Below are positions 17,342 to 26,527 of a DNA stretch of 64,000 nt, piece after piece. Origin of the DNA: Paracoccus sphaerophysae (GTDB taxonomy: Bacteria; Pseudomonadota; Alphaproteobacteria; Rhodobacterales; Rhodobacteraceae). The stretch covers positions 94,775-158,774 of the forward strand of contig NZ_JRKS01000002.1 of assembly GCF_000763805.1 (NCBI RefSeq). Direction: 5' to 3'. Below the pieces are notes generated by a model. The model had not been told where the DNA came from and ran no database searches. It was given only the letters and a program-made list of their open reading frames with translations. The position numbers were made by a program, and so were the translations under genes. Position 1 is the stretch's first letter. Each line of letters opens with the position of its first letter.

Positions 17342-17875
17342 TTACAGCTGCCCGTCGCGGACCCGCAGCTGGCGGGCGCGGGTCAGGATCGCGTCCTCGA
17401 CCGCGCGCACCGTGTCGGGGGCCACGGCCGACCCGCCGGCGCCCTGCAGCGACAGCTTGAGGCTGCGCGCGTCCAGCGCCGGGTCGCTGATCCGGACCGT
17501 GGCGCGATAGGACCGCCCACCGCCCGGAGGCGTGCCGTAGCCGGTGACGATGACGCCGGTAAAGGGATCGACCGACTGGATCGGCAGGAAGTTCAGCACG
17601 TCTAGGCTGGCATTCCACAGGTAGCGGTTCACCGCGACCTGCTGGTTGCTGGTGTCGCGGTTCGAGAACAGGTCCCAGATGGTCGATTCGCGCCGCTCGT
17701 TCACGGGCCGCTTGTCGTGTTCCGACGGTCCCAGCCCGAACAGCCCGCCCTTTCCCCCGCTTCCGCCGCAGGCGGCGACCGACAGGGCCAGGCCGGCGAC
17801 GAGGATCGGGCGCGCGGCGCGGCGTGCGGCGGCGCCGAGGGCCAGGGTGCAGACGGTCTTGGCGCTAGGGGTCAT
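17342..17875 (-). CDS. DUF3576 lipoprotein
   Basis: A 177-residue protein. The signal peptide has a twin-Arg-like AARRAARP before the hydrophobic stretch and a lipobox ALSVAACGG (Cys near residue 36). The mature part has TIWDLFSN and VNRYLWNASLDVLNFLPIQS, typical of the DUF3576 family found upstream of leuS in alphaproteobacteria. Function unknown; the family is envelope-linked. The ATG at 17875 gives the signal peptide directly; longer in-frame starts reach 18112 but add an implausible arginine-rich leader. Gap of 99 bases to leuS. Confidence 0.85.
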   Translation of the reverse strand: MTPSAKTVCTLALGAAARRAARPILVAGLALSVAACGGSGGKGGLFGLGPSEHDKRPVNERRESTIWDLFSNRDTSNQQVAVNRYLWNASLDVLNFLPIQSVDPFTGVIVTGYGTPPGGGRSYRATVRISDPALDARSLKLSLQGAGGSAVAPDTVRAVEDAILTRARQLRVRDGQL

Positions 17876-18193
17876 GGCGGGGGCTTTCCACGATGCTTCG
17901 ACGAGGCTTCCGTTCCGGAAGGGCGCACCTGACGCCGGACCGAGGCATAGCGCGGATATGCGGCGCGCGACAAGCGTTACCGCCTGTATTCGCGCCACTT
18001 CCCGCGCAAGCGTGACGTCCGCGGTCCGCCGTAAGCCGGGCTGCAACGGACTGTGGCGCATGTGCATCACAGCGTCGCCATCCATCCGCGATCCGGGGCA
18101 CCATCGTTGCAATGCAGGGGGGAAAGCGCGACTTATGCCCCATACCCAAGCCGGACCAACCGGCAGGGGTGACAGAGAGACAAGAGGGAAGCC
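17876..18193. other. Intergenic region between divergent DUF3576 and porin genes
   Basis: 318 bases without a convincing gene. It must hold the promoters of both flanking genes. A possible porin promoter is listed separately; nothing else stands out. Confidence 0.6.
18107..18136 (+). promoter_or_regulatory. Possible porin promoter
   Basis: TTGCAA (18107-18112), 18 bases, then ACTTAT (18131-18136). The -10 match is weak. It is placed about 58 bases before the porin ATG. Confidence 0.3.
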
Positions 18194-19279
18194 ATGAAAA
18201 AGGTTCTTTTCGCCACCAGCGCCCTGGTCGCCTTTACCGGCGCCGCCGCTGCTGAAGTCGCCGTCTCGGGCGACGCCCGGATCGGTATGCGCTATGACAG
18301 CGATCTGTGCGCCACCGCTGCCTGCACCACCACCGACTCGGCCTGGAACGTCGTGAACCGCGCCCGCGTCAAGTTCACCATGACCGGCACCAGCGATTCG
18401 GGCCTGGAATTCGGCGCCGAAGTCCGTGCCGAAGAAGCGCAGCGCGCCCGCTACGGCAGCCAGATCTCCATCGACGAGACCGATGGCACGGTCACCCGCA
18501 GCTACGCGGTCCGCAACAACCTGTCGGCTGACAAGGGCCTGGTGTGGGTGTCGGGTTCCTACGGCAAGCTGACCGCCGGGGACATCGACTCGGGCATGGA
18601 AAACGCCCTGGGCGACCTGCCGGAAATCGGGATGTCGGGCCTCGATTACCTGAACGAATTCGGCTACTCGTCGTCGGACTTTGACGACAGCGTCTACAGC
18701 GAAGCCGGCCTGCTGTACGAATACAGCTTCAACGGCGTCAAGCTGTTCGCCTCGTTCATGGACCAGAACGTCGGCTACTCGGCGATCGACCGCGACAACA
18801 ACGCCTACTCGCTGGGCGCCAAGTACGAGATGGCGGGCTACGAGTTCGGCTTCGGCTATGAAAAGTCGGACTTCTACATCGACCCGGTGGGCTTCGAAGG
18901 CGGCGCCTACGAAAACACCAGCTGGGGTATCTCGGCCGCGACCGTCTTCAACGAAGTCAAGGTCAAGGGCATCTACATGACCACCACGGTCGAGGACATC
19001 CCGACCCTGACCGGCGATCTGGACGTCGACCAGTTCGGCGTGGGCGCCGAATACACCATGGCGAACGGTGTCGGCCTGGCCGGCTACTGGCGCCGGGTGG
19101 CCTTCGACACCCCGGCCGACGAATTCTCGGCTGACGTCGTTGGTCTGGGCGCGTCCTACGACCTGGGTGGCGGCGCGACCCTGAAGGGTGGCGTGGTCAA
19201 CGTCTCGGGCGACGACGCGCTGGGCGACAGCGTGGCCGACCGCACGATGGCCGACTTCGGTCTGGTCTTCAAATTCTGA
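18194..19279 (+). CDS. Outer-membrane porin, Rhodobacter type
   Basis: A 361-residue porin. A 20-residue signal peptide MKKVLFATSALVAFTGAAAA precedes the first strand EVAVSGDARIGMRYD. The mature part alternates aromatic and polar residues through to the C-terminal strand MADFGLVFKF, ending in Phe as outer-membrane barrels do. An acidic loop around FDDSVYSEAG probably lines the pore. Codon use is the strongly biased kind expected of a highly expressed gene. GAGGGAA precedes the ATG and a clear terminator follows. Confidence 0.95.
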   Translation: MKKVLFATSALVAFTGAAAAEVAVSGDARIGMRYDSDLCATAACTTTDSAWNVVNRARVKFTMTGTSDSGLEFGAEVRAEEAQRARYGSQISIDETDGTVTRSYAVRNNLSADKGLVWVSGSYGKLTAGDIDSGMENALGDLPEIGMSGLDYLNEFGYSSSDFDDSVYSEAGLLYEYSFNGVKLFASFMDQNVGYSAIDRDNNAYSLGAKYEMAGYEFGFGYEKSDFYIDPVGFEGGAYENTSWGISAATVFNEVKVKGIYMTTTVEDIPTLTGDLDVDQFGVGAEYTMANGVGLAGYWRRVAFDTPADEFSADVVGLGASYDLGGGATLKGGVVNVSGDDALGDSVADRTMADFGLVFKF

Positions 19280-19310
19280 TCCAGCCGATCAGACTTTCGA
19301 CAGAAAAGGA

Positions 19311-19342
19311 AAGAGCGGGCCTTGCGCCCGCTCTTTTCTTTT
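19311..19342 (+). terminator. Rho-independent terminator of the porin gene
   Basis: A 10-base-pair perfect stem (19311-19320 with 19326-19335) with loop CTTGC, followed by a T-rich TTCTTTT. Confidence 0.9.
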
Positions 19343-19389
19343 GGTCCGGTTGGTCCCCGACCTGAACGGCCATTCGAGGGGGAGACAGG

Positions 19390-19965
19390 ATGATGAAGCT
19401 GGTTCTTGCGGCGCTGCTGGGGGCAGCCTTCACCATGCCGGCCGCCGCGCAGACCGCGCCCGCGGCAACCGCGCCGGCCACCACAGCGCCCGCGGCGACG
19501 CCCGCGCCGGCCGCGGCAGAGGATGACGCGGATGACGACGCCCCGGCTGCGACCCCGACTGCCGCTCCGGCCGCCGCAGCGTCGGTCCAGCATCACGACT
19601 TCGGCCCCTCGGGCATCATGGTCCGGTCCAACCGCGAGGATCTCGCGCCGCTGACGCTTGCCTCGGGCAAGCCGGTCGCCGAGGCCGAATATTTGCTGAA
19701 ATCTGGCGGCTATTACCGCATCAGGATCAAGGCCGATGGCAGCCAGGAACTGGCGCTGTCGGGCGGCGACTTCTTCCGCGCCGTCTGGGTCAACGAGGTG
19801 ATCGTCAACGACATCGAGATCCGCCCGATGGGCGTCCACTCGATCGAGTTCGACGCGGCGGGCGAGGCCGAGATCAGCTTCGTCGCCATCGTCCCTGGCC
19901 GATATACCCTGTCGGTCCCCGGGTCGTCCGGCGCAACCCAGCAGGCGGTTTTCACCATCCAGTAA
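19390..19965 (+). CDS. Secreted protein with Ala/Pro/Thr linker, unknown function
   Basis: A 191-residue protein I do not recognise. It has a signal peptide (to about residue 21, PAAAQ), then a low-complexity Ala-Thr-Pro linker to residue 65 interrupted by an acidic block EDDADDD. A compact domain follows (about 68-191) rich in beta strands, with YYRIRIKADGSQELALSG and a GRYTLSVPG ending reminiscent of small Ig/cupredoxin-like sandwiches, but no copper ligands are apparent. It precedes the ABC exporter by 54 bases on the same strand, so a periplasmic partner role is possible. Confidence 0.75.
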   Translation: MMKLVLAALLGAAFTMPAAAQTAPAATAPATTAPAATPAPAAAEDDADDDAPAATPTAAPAAAASVQHHDFGPSGIMVRSNREDLAPLTLASGKPVAEAEYLLKSGGYYRIRIKADGSQELALSGGDFFRAVWVNEVIVNDIEIRPMGVHSIEFDAAGEAEISFVAIVPGRYTLSVPGSSGATQQAVFTIQ

Positions 19966-20019
19966 GGACACGGGCAAGCGGGCCACGCCCAAGCGCCGCC
20001 TGCCCGACCCACAGCTCTC

Positions 20020-20745
20020 ATGCCCGATCCCGCGCTCGACATTCAGCATCTAAGCCATGATTTCGGCAGCTTCCGGGCGCTGGACGACGTGTCGCTGAGC
20101 GTGCCGCATGGCGGCTTCACCGCGCTGCTGGGGGTGAACGGAGCGGGGAAATCCACGCTCTTCAATCTGGTGACGCGGCTTTACAACAGCCGCAGCGGCA
20201 CCATCCGGGTGGCCGGGCACGACATGCGCACCGACCCCGGCGCGGCCCTGCGCCGGCTGGGCGTGGTGTTTCAAAGCCGCGCGCTGGATGCCGACCTGAC
20301 CGTGGCGCAGAACCTGATGTATCACGCGGCGCTGCACGGCATGCCCCGCGCCGCGGCCCGCGCGCGGCTGGCCGAGGTGCTGGCGCAGGTCGATCTGGCC
20401 GACCGCGCCGGGGCGCGGGTGTCGGCGCTGTCCGGCGGGCAGGTGCGCCGGGCCGAGATCGCCCGCGCCCTCATCCACCGACCGCAGCTGATGCTGCTGG
20501 ACGAACCGACCGTCGGGCTGGACGTGAAATCGCGCGCCGAGGTGCTGGCGCTGACCCGCCGCCTGATCGCCGATCAGGGCGTCTCGGCGCTGTGGGCCAC
20601 GCATATCCTCGACGAGATCCAGCCCTCGGACGGGCTGGTGATCCTGCATCGCGGCCGGGTGCTGTTCGACGGCACCGCCGCCACCGCCGCGCCCGACGGC
20701 GACCTGACCCGCGCCTTCCTCGACCTCACCGGGGTGCAGGCATGA
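20020..20745 (+). CDS. ABC transporter ATP-binding protein, PQQ-alcohol-system (NodI-like) type
   Basis: A 241-residue ATPase. Walker A is GVNGAGKST (residues 38-46), the signature is LSGGQVRRAEIARAL, and Walker B is LMLLDEPTVGLD. Sequence and order (ATPase then ABC-2 permease) resemble the transporter found beside PQQ-dependent alcohol dehydrogenases (TIGR03864-like; recognised from memory). No alcohol dehydrogenase lies in this window. Its stop overlaps the permease start (ATGA). Confidence 0.85.
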   Translation: MPDPALDIQHLSHDFGSFRALDDVSLSVPHGGFTALLGVNGAGKSTLFNLVTRLYNSRSGTIRVAGHDMRTDPGAALRRLGVVFQSRALDADLTVAQNLMYHAALHGMPRAAARARLAEVLAQVDLADRAGARVSALSGGQVRRAEIARALIHRPQLMLLDEPTVGLDVKSRAEVLALTRRLIADQGVSALWATHILDEIQPSDGLVILHRGRVLFDGTAATAAPDGDLTRAFLDLTGVQA

Positions 20746-21539
20746 CCGGCTGGCTGACCGTCTTCTCGGGCATCGCCCGGCGCGAGGCGCTGCGCTTCGT
20801 CAATCAGCGCGGCCGGTTCCTCGCCGCGCTGGTCCGGCCGCTGGTCTGGCTGTTCATCTTCGCGGCGGGCTTTCGCGCCGTGCTGGGCCTGTCGATCACG
20901 CCGCCCTACCAGACCTACGTGCTGTACGAGGTCTACGTGACCCCCGGCCTTTGCGCGATGATCCAGCTGTTCAACGGCATGCAGTCCTCGCTGTCGATGG
21001 TCTATGACCGCGAGACCGGCGCCATGCGCACCCTGCTGGTCAGCCCGTGGCCGCGCTGGTTCCTGCTGGCCTCAAAGCTGGTCGCGGGGGTGCTGGTGTC
21101 GATCCTGCAGGTCTATGCCTTCCTCGCCATCGCCTGGTTCTGGGACGTGCGCCCGCCGGCCTGGGGCTATGTCACCGTGCTGCCGGCGCTGGTCCTGTCG
21201 GGGCTGATGCTGGGGGCGCTGGGGCTGTTCCTGTCCTCGGCGATCCGGCAGCTGGAGAACTTCGCGGGGGTGATGAACTTCGTCATCTTCCCGATGTTCT
21301 TCGCCTCGTCGGCGCTGTATCCGCTGTGGCGGATGGCGGAATCCTCGACGCTGCTGCACGACATCTGCGCGATGAACCCCTTCACCCACGCGGTGGAGCT
21401 GATCCGGTTTGCCCTTTACCAGCAGGTCAACTGGCTGTCCCTTGGGGTCGTGCTGGGCTGCCTGGCGGTGTTCTTCGCCGGGGCGGTCTTCATGTATGAT
21501 CCGGCGCGCGGCCTGGGCGTCCGGCGAAAGGGGGGATAG
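20742..21539 (+). CDS. ABC-2 type permease, partner of the preceding ATPase
   Basis: A 265-residue membrane protein with six hydrophobic segments and the ABC-2 family layout (RETGAMRTLLVSPWPRWFLLASK in the coupling region, PMFFASSALYPLW near the end). It resembles the PedC-like permease of PQQ-linked alcohol clusters. With the ATPase it would form an exporter; the substrate is unknown. The start is fixed by the four-base overlap with the ATPase gene. Its TAG is directly followed by the next ATG. Confidence 0.85.
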   Translation: MTGWLTVFSGIARREALRFVNQRGRFLAALVRPLVWLFIFAAGFRAVLGLSITPPYQTYVLYEVYVTPGLCAMIQLFNGMQSSLSMVYDRETGAMRTLLVSPWPRWFLLASKLVAGVLVSILQVYAFLAIAWFWDVRPPAWGYVTVLPALVLSGLMLGALGLFLSSAIRQLENFAGVMNFVIFPMFFASSALYPLWRMAESSTLLHDICAMNPFTHAVELIRFALYQQVNWLSLGVVLGCLAVFFAGAVFMYDPARGLGVRRKGG

Positions 21540-22130
21540 ATGCGAGCCTTGCTGATGACCACCGTGCTGACGGTGCTGGCGCTGCCGGCGCTGGCGGCGC
21601 AGCCGACCGCCGACTGGCCCTGCGTGCAGGTCCTGCAGCCGCACCTGTCGCTGGGGCAGGTCTGGTCCGGGCCGGCACCCGATCCCAATTCCCAGCCGGC
21701 GCCCGAGGTCGCCGCCCTCGCCGACCGCATCGTGGAACGGCGGATGACCCTCGCCGAGGCCGAGGCCGAGATTGCCGCCTTCGCCGGCACCCACGACGCC
21801 GCCGGGCTGACGGCGCTGATGCAGGCCGCGTTCGACCGCATCGACCGGCATCGGTCGCTGCTGATCGCCGGCATTTCGCGCTATGGCCACAAGCAGGTGG
21901 CGCTGGCCGCGCAGGTGGAACAGCGGCGCGAGCGCATGGCCGAGCTGGAAAAGGCCGACAAGCCCGACTTCGACGCCATCGACGCCGCAGAGGCGGCGCT
22001 GGACTGGGACACCCGCGTGTTCACCGAACGCCAGCAGAGCCTTACCTATGTCTGCGAGACCCCGGTGATCCTGGAACAGCGGCTGTTCGCGCTGGCCCGC
22101 GCCATCTCGGCGCATCTGCCGCAGCAATAG
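21540..22130 (+). CDS. Secreted helical protein of the ABC exporter operon
   Basis: A 196-residue protein of unknown function. The signal peptide is MRALLMTTVLTVLALPALAA. The mature part starts with DWPCVQVLQPHLSLGQVWSG and is then mostly helical, with a charged coiled-coil-like segment (QVEQRRERMAELEKADKPDF). Two Cys (CVQV and YVCETP) could form a disulfide. The ATG touches the permease TAG, so the three genes form one operon and this may be the periplasmic partner of the exporter. Confidence 0.8.
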   Translation: MRALLMTTVLTVLALPALAAQPTADWPCVQVLQPHLSLGQVWSGPAPDPNSQPAPEVAALADRIVERRMTLAEAEAEIAAFAGTHDAAGLTALMQAAFDRIDRHRSLLIAGISRYGHKQVALAAQVEQRRERMAELEKADKPDFDAIDAAEAALDWDTRVFTERQQSLTYVCETPVILEQRLFALARAISAHLPQQ

Positions 22131-22197
22131 TGACGCGGGGAACGGGCCGCGCTATCCTGCGTTCGAACTCATGTCAGGAACCGCAAAGGGGGGACCG

Positions 22198-23100
22198 ATG
22201 CCCAGACTAGCCATGCCGCTGGCCGCGCTGCTGCTTGCGGCCGCATCGCCGGCATTCGCGCAAGTGAAGACGATCACCGTGCCCCTGCAACAGCCCGGCG
22301 CGACGGCCCCTGCGGTGACCTCCGCCGCAACGCCTGCGGCGGTCGAGCCTGCTGCGACGACTGCCGAGCCGCAGCCCCCGGCAACCGAACGTGCGCCGGC
22401 CACGGCGGCAGCCGAGCCTGCCGCGACAGAGCCAGCCGCGACGACCGCCGCCGCCGCCCCGCCTGTGGCCACTGACACGGCCCCCGCGGCCGGCAGCGGC
22501 GCGACCCAACCCGGCGTGACCGCCGAAGGCGTGCCGACCGAACCCGCGCAGACCGCGACGCCGCAAAGCACGCAAGAGGCGCTCGCCGCCCCGCTGCCCG
22601 CGGCCGCCGCGCCCGGCGGAACCGATTCCGTCCACCCCGGCCCGCAGGCCGCCGGGACGGATCCCGCGACCGGCGCCCCCGCGACCGCAAACACGACGAC
22701 CGCGAACACGACGACCGCCACCGCGACGGCCGGCACCACGGCCACCCCCACCACGACGACCGCCGCCGCACCGGACACGCCGGCAGTGACCACCCCCTCG
22801 GGCGAAACCGCGGCCGCGGGCTCTCAGGCAGCCGCGGCGATCGAGCCTGCCTCGAACCAGGCGACGGCCGGGCAGGAGCAGCAGGACGCCACCGCGACCG
22901 CCGCGGCCTCGGGCGTCGCCACCCCGGCCACCGCCCCGCAGCAGGGCGCGGCGGACGGCACCGCGCCTGGCAATGCCGGCTCCACCGGCTGGACCGGGGG
23001 CTTGGGCGGATCGCAGATCGGCACCAACGCGGCCGGCGCGGTCCCCGAATCCAAGACCTGGCAGCCGCCCACCGCGCGCGGGCTGGACCTGCGCGGCTGA
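22198..23100 (+). CDS. Low-complexity Ala/Thr/Pro-rich secreted protein
   Basis: A 300-residue protein. A signal peptide MPRLAMPLAALLLAAASPAFA is followed by almost pure Ala, Thr, Pro, Glu and Gly with no recognisable domain. A Thr-rich stretch near residues 160-190 contains two copies of TANTTTA. The last 50 residues are more ordered (GWTGGLGGSQIG, ending ARGLDLRG). It may be a disordered periplasmic or surface linker protein. AAGGGGGG precedes the ATG. Absence of frame breaks and a signal peptide support it as real. Confidence 0.7.
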   Translation: MPRLAMPLAALLLAAASPAFAQVKTITVPLQQPGATAPAVTSAATPAAVEPAATTAEPQPPATERAPATAAAEPAATEPAATTAAAAPPVATDTAPAAGSGATQPGVTAEGVPTEPAQTATPQSTQEALAAPLPAAAAPGGTDSVHPGPQAAGTDPATGAPATANTTTANTTTATATAGTTATPTTTTAAAPDTPAVTTPSGETAAAGSQAAAAIEPASNQATAGQEQQDATATAAASGVATPATAPQQGAADGTAPGNAGSTGWTGGLGGSQIGTNAAGAVPESKTWQPPTARGLDLRG

Positions 23101-23120
23101 TCCCGCCCACCGGACATGAA

Positions 23121-23146
23121 AACGCCCCGCCATCGCGCGGGGCGTT
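23121..23146 (-). terminator. Rho-independent terminator of the fdo-sel-selC operon
   Basis: A perfect 10-base-pair stem (23121-23130 with 23137-23146) and a six-base loop; on the minus strand it runs into four T. It lies nine bases past the end of the tRNA-Sec gene. On the plus strand it lacks a good T tract. Confidence 0.8.
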
Positions 23147-23154
23147 CGCATCTC

Positions 23155-23250
23155 TGGCGGAGGAGAATGGGAGTCGAACCCACCCGAGACAGGCTCGCTG
23201 CCTCAACCGGATTTGAAGTCCGGCCGCCCCACCGGGGACGATTCTCCTCC
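23155..23250 (-). tRNA. selC: Selenocysteine tRNA (anticodon TCA)
   Basis: A 96-nucleotide tRNA with encoded GCCA end (23158-23155). The acceptor stem pairs GGAGGAGA (23250-23243) with 23159-23166, giving the eight pairs typical of bacterial tRNA-Sec. The anticodon stem is CCGGA/TCCGG around loop CTTCAAA, with TCA at 23216-23214 reading UGA. A long variable arm and a T loop TTCGACT follow. It begins two bases after the selB stop on the same strand, so it is probably cut from the 3' end of the selB transcript. Confidence 0.96.
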
Positions 23251-23252
23251 TC

Positions 23253-25166
23253 TCAGCCGCCGAACAGGTCGGCGCGATGGGGATTGATGCGCCGCAAATC
23301 GCCCCGGCGCAAGGTAACCCCGTGGCGGTCGTAGAAATCGAGGATCTCGATCGCCACCTTGCGCCCGTTCTGCACACGGTCGCGAAACGCCGCCGCGGTG
23401 ACCCAGCCATCGGGCGCCGCCGCCTGCACCTCGGCGATGATGCGGACCATCTCGGCGGTGGTGGCGCGCAGGAAGAAATGGTCCTGCCGAATCTGGTCCA
23501 CCCGGCCCTGCCGCGCGGCCATGCGCAGCACGCGGCGGATGTAGGTTTCGGGGACGTCCCATTCGGTCGCCATGTCGCGGACCCGCGGCGGGCGGAACCG
23601 CGCTTCGCCGGTCAGCTCGGGCAGGATCCGGGCATACAGCGCCTCGTCAGCCTCGGACATCCGCACCACGTGGCCGGGCAGGCGCAGGAAGGCGCCCTCG
23701 GCCACCGCCGCACCGGCGGCGATGCGGGCGGCGGCAAAGGCGGCGAAGCCGTCCTTGGGCAGCCGCGGCGACAAAGCGAGACGCAGACGCTCGTGGCCCA
23801 TGCCCTGCATCTCGGGGTTGTCCTCGTGGAACCGCGCGAGCGTGTCGGCAAAGCCCGCCACCAGCCCGCGATGGGCGGTCTGTGACAGGGCCAGCCGGCT
23901 GCCGGCAACCAGCACCACGGCGCCCTCGGCCAGCGCCCCGGCGGCCTGCGCCGACAGACCGCGGTCGCGGGCAAAGCCGTCCAGATCGACGACATGCGGC
24001 GGCACCTCCAGCATCGCGGCCAGCGCCGCCGCCGGGTCGGGGCGGGCGGCTGCGTCCAGCAGGGCCAGCCGTTCCGGCGTCTGCCGCCGCCGCGCCGGGG
24101 CCCGCAGGTCCAGGAACCGCCCGCCGCCGATGGTCCGCCGGGCCGAGACGTCGCGCAGGATATAGCGGTCCCCCACCGCCGCGGCGACCGGCTGGTCCAG
24201 CACCAGCTGCACCATGCCGCGCGCCCCCGCCGCGATCGGCCCGCCCAGCGGCACGATCCGCGCCCCGGTCTCGGCCGCGCCGACATGCAGCCGGGCCGGG
24301 AACCAGGTCGAGATCGGCTTCGGCTCTCCGCCCAGCACGGTCAGTTCGGCGTCGATCCGGGCGGTGGGCGCGTGCAGCGCCGGGTCCAGCACGACGTCGC
24401 CGCGGTGGATCGCCTCGCGGGTGATGCCGTCGCCGGCGAGGTTCAGGGCGCAGCGCTGCCCCGCCACACCGACCTCGGCAGGCAGGTTCTGGGCGTGGAT
24501 GGCGCGCACCCGGGCAGTCAGCCCCGAGGGCGAGACGGTCACGCCGTCCCCGACCGCCACCCGCCCCGACTGCACCGTGCCGGTGACCACCGTGCCCGCG
24601 CCCTTCAGCGTAAAGCTGCGGTCCACGGTCAGGCGGAACCTCGCATCGGTCGCCCGCGCCGTCGTTTCCGCCTCGGCCACTGCCAGCAGGTCGCGCAGGG
24701 TCGCGATGCCCTCGCCGGTCAGCGACGACACCGGGATTACCGCCGCCCCGGCCAGACCCGTCCCGGCAAGGGTGGCCGCGATCTGGGCCGTGACCTCTGC
24801 CCGGCGGGCGTCGTCCGCCAGGTCCGCCTTGGTCAGCGCCACGATGCCGCGATGGACGCCCAGCAGGTCGAGGATCGCCAGATGTTCCCGCGTCTGCGGC
24901 ATGACCCCGTCATCGGCGGCGACCACCAGCAGCGCGAGGTCGATGCCGCCGGCGCCGGCCAGCATCGTGTGGACAAAACGTTCGTGGCCCGGCACGTCCA
25001 CGAACCCCGTGACCCCGCCGCCGCCCAGGTCGGCATAGGCAAAACCCAGCTCGATGGTGATGCCGCGCGATTTCTCCTCGGCCAAGCGGTCGCCGTCGAT
25101 GCCGGTCAGGGCGCGGACGAGCGCCGTCTTGCCGTGGTCGATATGCCCGGCCGTCCCGACGATCAT
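23253..25166 (-). CDS. selB: Selenocysteine-specific elongation factor SelB
   Basis: A 637-residue GTPase that delivers Sec-tRNA-Sec to UGA codons marked by a SECIS hairpin. The G1 motif is [11 protein letters not shown] (from residue 4), then [11 protein letters not shown] and LTKAD. Beta-barrel domains 2 and 3 follow, and the C-terminal third has the winged-helix repeats that bind the SECIS RNA (for example [20 protein letters not shown]). Length is normal. Its start overlaps the selA stop (ATGA). Confidence 0.98.
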   Translation of the reverse strand: MIVGTAGHIDHGKTALVRALTGIDGDRLAEEKSRGITIELGFAYADLGGGGVTGFVDVPGHERFVHTMLAGAGGIDLALLVVAADDGVMPQTREHLAILDLLGVHRGIVALTKADLADDARRAEVTAQIAATLAGTGLAGAAVIPVSSLTGEGIATLRDLLAVAEAETTARATDARFRLTVDRSFTLKGAGTVVTGTVQSGRVAVGDGVTVSPSGLTARVRAIHAQNLPAEVGVAGQRCALNLAGDGITREAIHRGDVVLDPALHAPTARIDAELTVLGGEPKPISTWFPARLHVGAAETGARIVPLGGPIAAGARGMVQLVLDQPVAAAVGDRYILRDVSARRTIGGGRFLDLRAPARRRQTPERLALLDAAARPDPAAALAAMLEVPPHVVDLDGFARDRGLSAQAAGALAEGAVVLVAGSRLALSQTAHRGLVAGFADTLARFHEDNPEMQGMGHERLRLALSPRLPKDGFAAFAAARIAAGAAVAEGAFLRLPGHVVRMSEADEALYARILPELTGEARFRPPRVRDMATEWDVPETYIRRVLRMAARQGRVDQIRQDHFFLRATTAEMVRIIAEVQAAAPDGWVTAAAFRDRVQNGRKVAIEILDFYDRHGVTLRRGDLRRINPHRADLFGG

Positions 25167-26524
25167 GCGAGCGCGGCCAGCAGCGCGCCGTCATCCTCTA
25201 GCGCCCGCAGGTCGAGGATAAGCGCGCCGTCGCGGATGCGCCCGATCACCGGCGTCCGGGCCGCGCGCAGCCGCTCGGCCAGCCGCTCTGGCGCGTCCCC
25301 GCTGTCGCCCGAGATCGCCAGACCCGCCGAGGGCAGGGTTTCCACCGGCAGCGCCCCCGACCCGATCTGGCTGGCGCAGTCGATCACCGCGACCCGGTAA
25401 CCGGGCAGCAGCCGCGCCATCGCCGGTGCCAGCCGCGCCGCCTGGGCGGCGATGTCGGCCTGCGGCCGGGTCAGCATCCGCAGCGTCGGCAGGCGGTCGG
25501 CCAGCCGGTCGGGGTCGCGATACAGGCGCAGCGTCGCCTCGATGGCGGCGAGGCGGATCTTGTCCAGCCGCAGCGCGCGCTTCAGGGGGTTGCGGTTGAT
25601 CCGCGCGATCAGATGGGCGCGGCCGACGATGAAGCCCGCCTGCGGGCCGCCCAGCAGTTTGTCGCCCGAAAACGTCACCATGTCGGCGCCCTCGGCCACC
25701 GACTGCCGCACCGTGGGTTCGGCCGGCAGCCCCCAGCGGGTCATGTCGATCAGCGTCCCCGACCCCAGGTCGTTCATCAGCGGCACCCCCGCCGCGGCCG
25801 CGATGGCGGCGAGTTCGGGGGCGGCGACGCTGCGGGTAAAGCCCTCGATCCGGTAGTTCGAGGGGTGGACCTTCATCATCAGCCCGGTCGCGGGCGTCAC
25901 CGCGTCGCGGTAATCGCGCGGGTGTGTCCGGTTGGTGGTGCCGACCTCGACCAGGCGGACCCCGGCGCGGGCCATGATGTCGGGGATACGGAAGGCGCCG
26001 CCGATTTCCACAAGCTCGCCGCGCGACACGATCGCCTCGCGCCCCTCGGCGAGGGTGTTCAGGGTGATGAGCACGGCGGCGGCATTGTTGTTCACGACCG
26101 TCGCCGCCTCGGCCCCGGTCAGCTCGCAGATCAGCGGCGCGATGTGGTCGTCGCGCTCGCCCCTGCTGCCGGTGGCCAGGTCATATTCCAGCGCCGCCGG
26201 ATGGCGCATGGCGTCGGTCGCTGCGGCGATGGCGGCTTCGGCCAGCAACGCGCGGCCGAGATTGGTGTGCAGGATGGTCCCGGTCAGGTTTAGGACCGGG
26301 CGCAGCGCGGAGGCGGCGTCGGCGCTCAGCCGTTCGGCCGCCGCCGCGCAGATCGCCGCCGCATCGGGGGCGGGCGCGCCGCCCCGCACCGCCGCCCGCG
26401 CGGCGTCCAGCGCGGCGCGCAGCGCCTCGGTCGCGGCCTGCCGGCCATGCGTATCGACCAGGTCGGCGCCGGGACCCGAGGACAGCAGCCGGTCCACCGA
26501 CGGCAGCGCGCGCAGCGCCTGCAT
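25163..26524 (-). CDS. selA: L-seryl-tRNA(Sec) selenium transferase
   Basis: A 453-residue PLP enzyme that converts Ser-tRNA-Sec to Sec-tRNA-Sec with selenophosphate. The PLP lysine is K289 in [29 protein letters not shown] (residues 79-94) and the N-terminal LPSVDRLL are typical of bacterial SelA. Three bases separate it from fdhE upstream, and it overlaps selB downstream. Confidence 0.98.
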   Translation of the reverse strand: MQALRALPSVDRLLSSGPGADLVDTHGRQAATEALRAALDAARAAVRGGAPAPDAAAICAAAAERLSADAASALRPVLNLTGTILHTNLGRALLAEAAIAAATDAMRHPAALEYDLATGSRGERDDHIAPLICELTGAEAATVVNNNAAAVLITLNTLAEGREAIVSRGELVEIGGAFRIPDIMARAGVRLVEVGTTNRTHPRDYRDAVTPATGLMMKVHPSNYRIEGFTRSVAAPELAAIAAAAGVPLMNDLGSGTLIDMTRWGLPAEPTVRQSVAEGADMVTFSGDKLLGGPQAGFIVGRAHLIARINRNPLKRALRLDKIRLAAIEATLRLYRDPDRLADRLPTLRMLTRPQADIAAQAARLAPAMARLLPGYRVAVIDCASQIGSGALPVETLPSAGLAISGDSGDAPERLAERLRAARTPVIGRIRDGALILDLRALEDDGALLAALA

Positions 26525-26527
26525 CGC

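Noticed and set aside
22690..22800. CRISPR-like repeats
   Set aside because: The short repeats are Thr/Ala codon runs within an open frame; no regular spacers exist.
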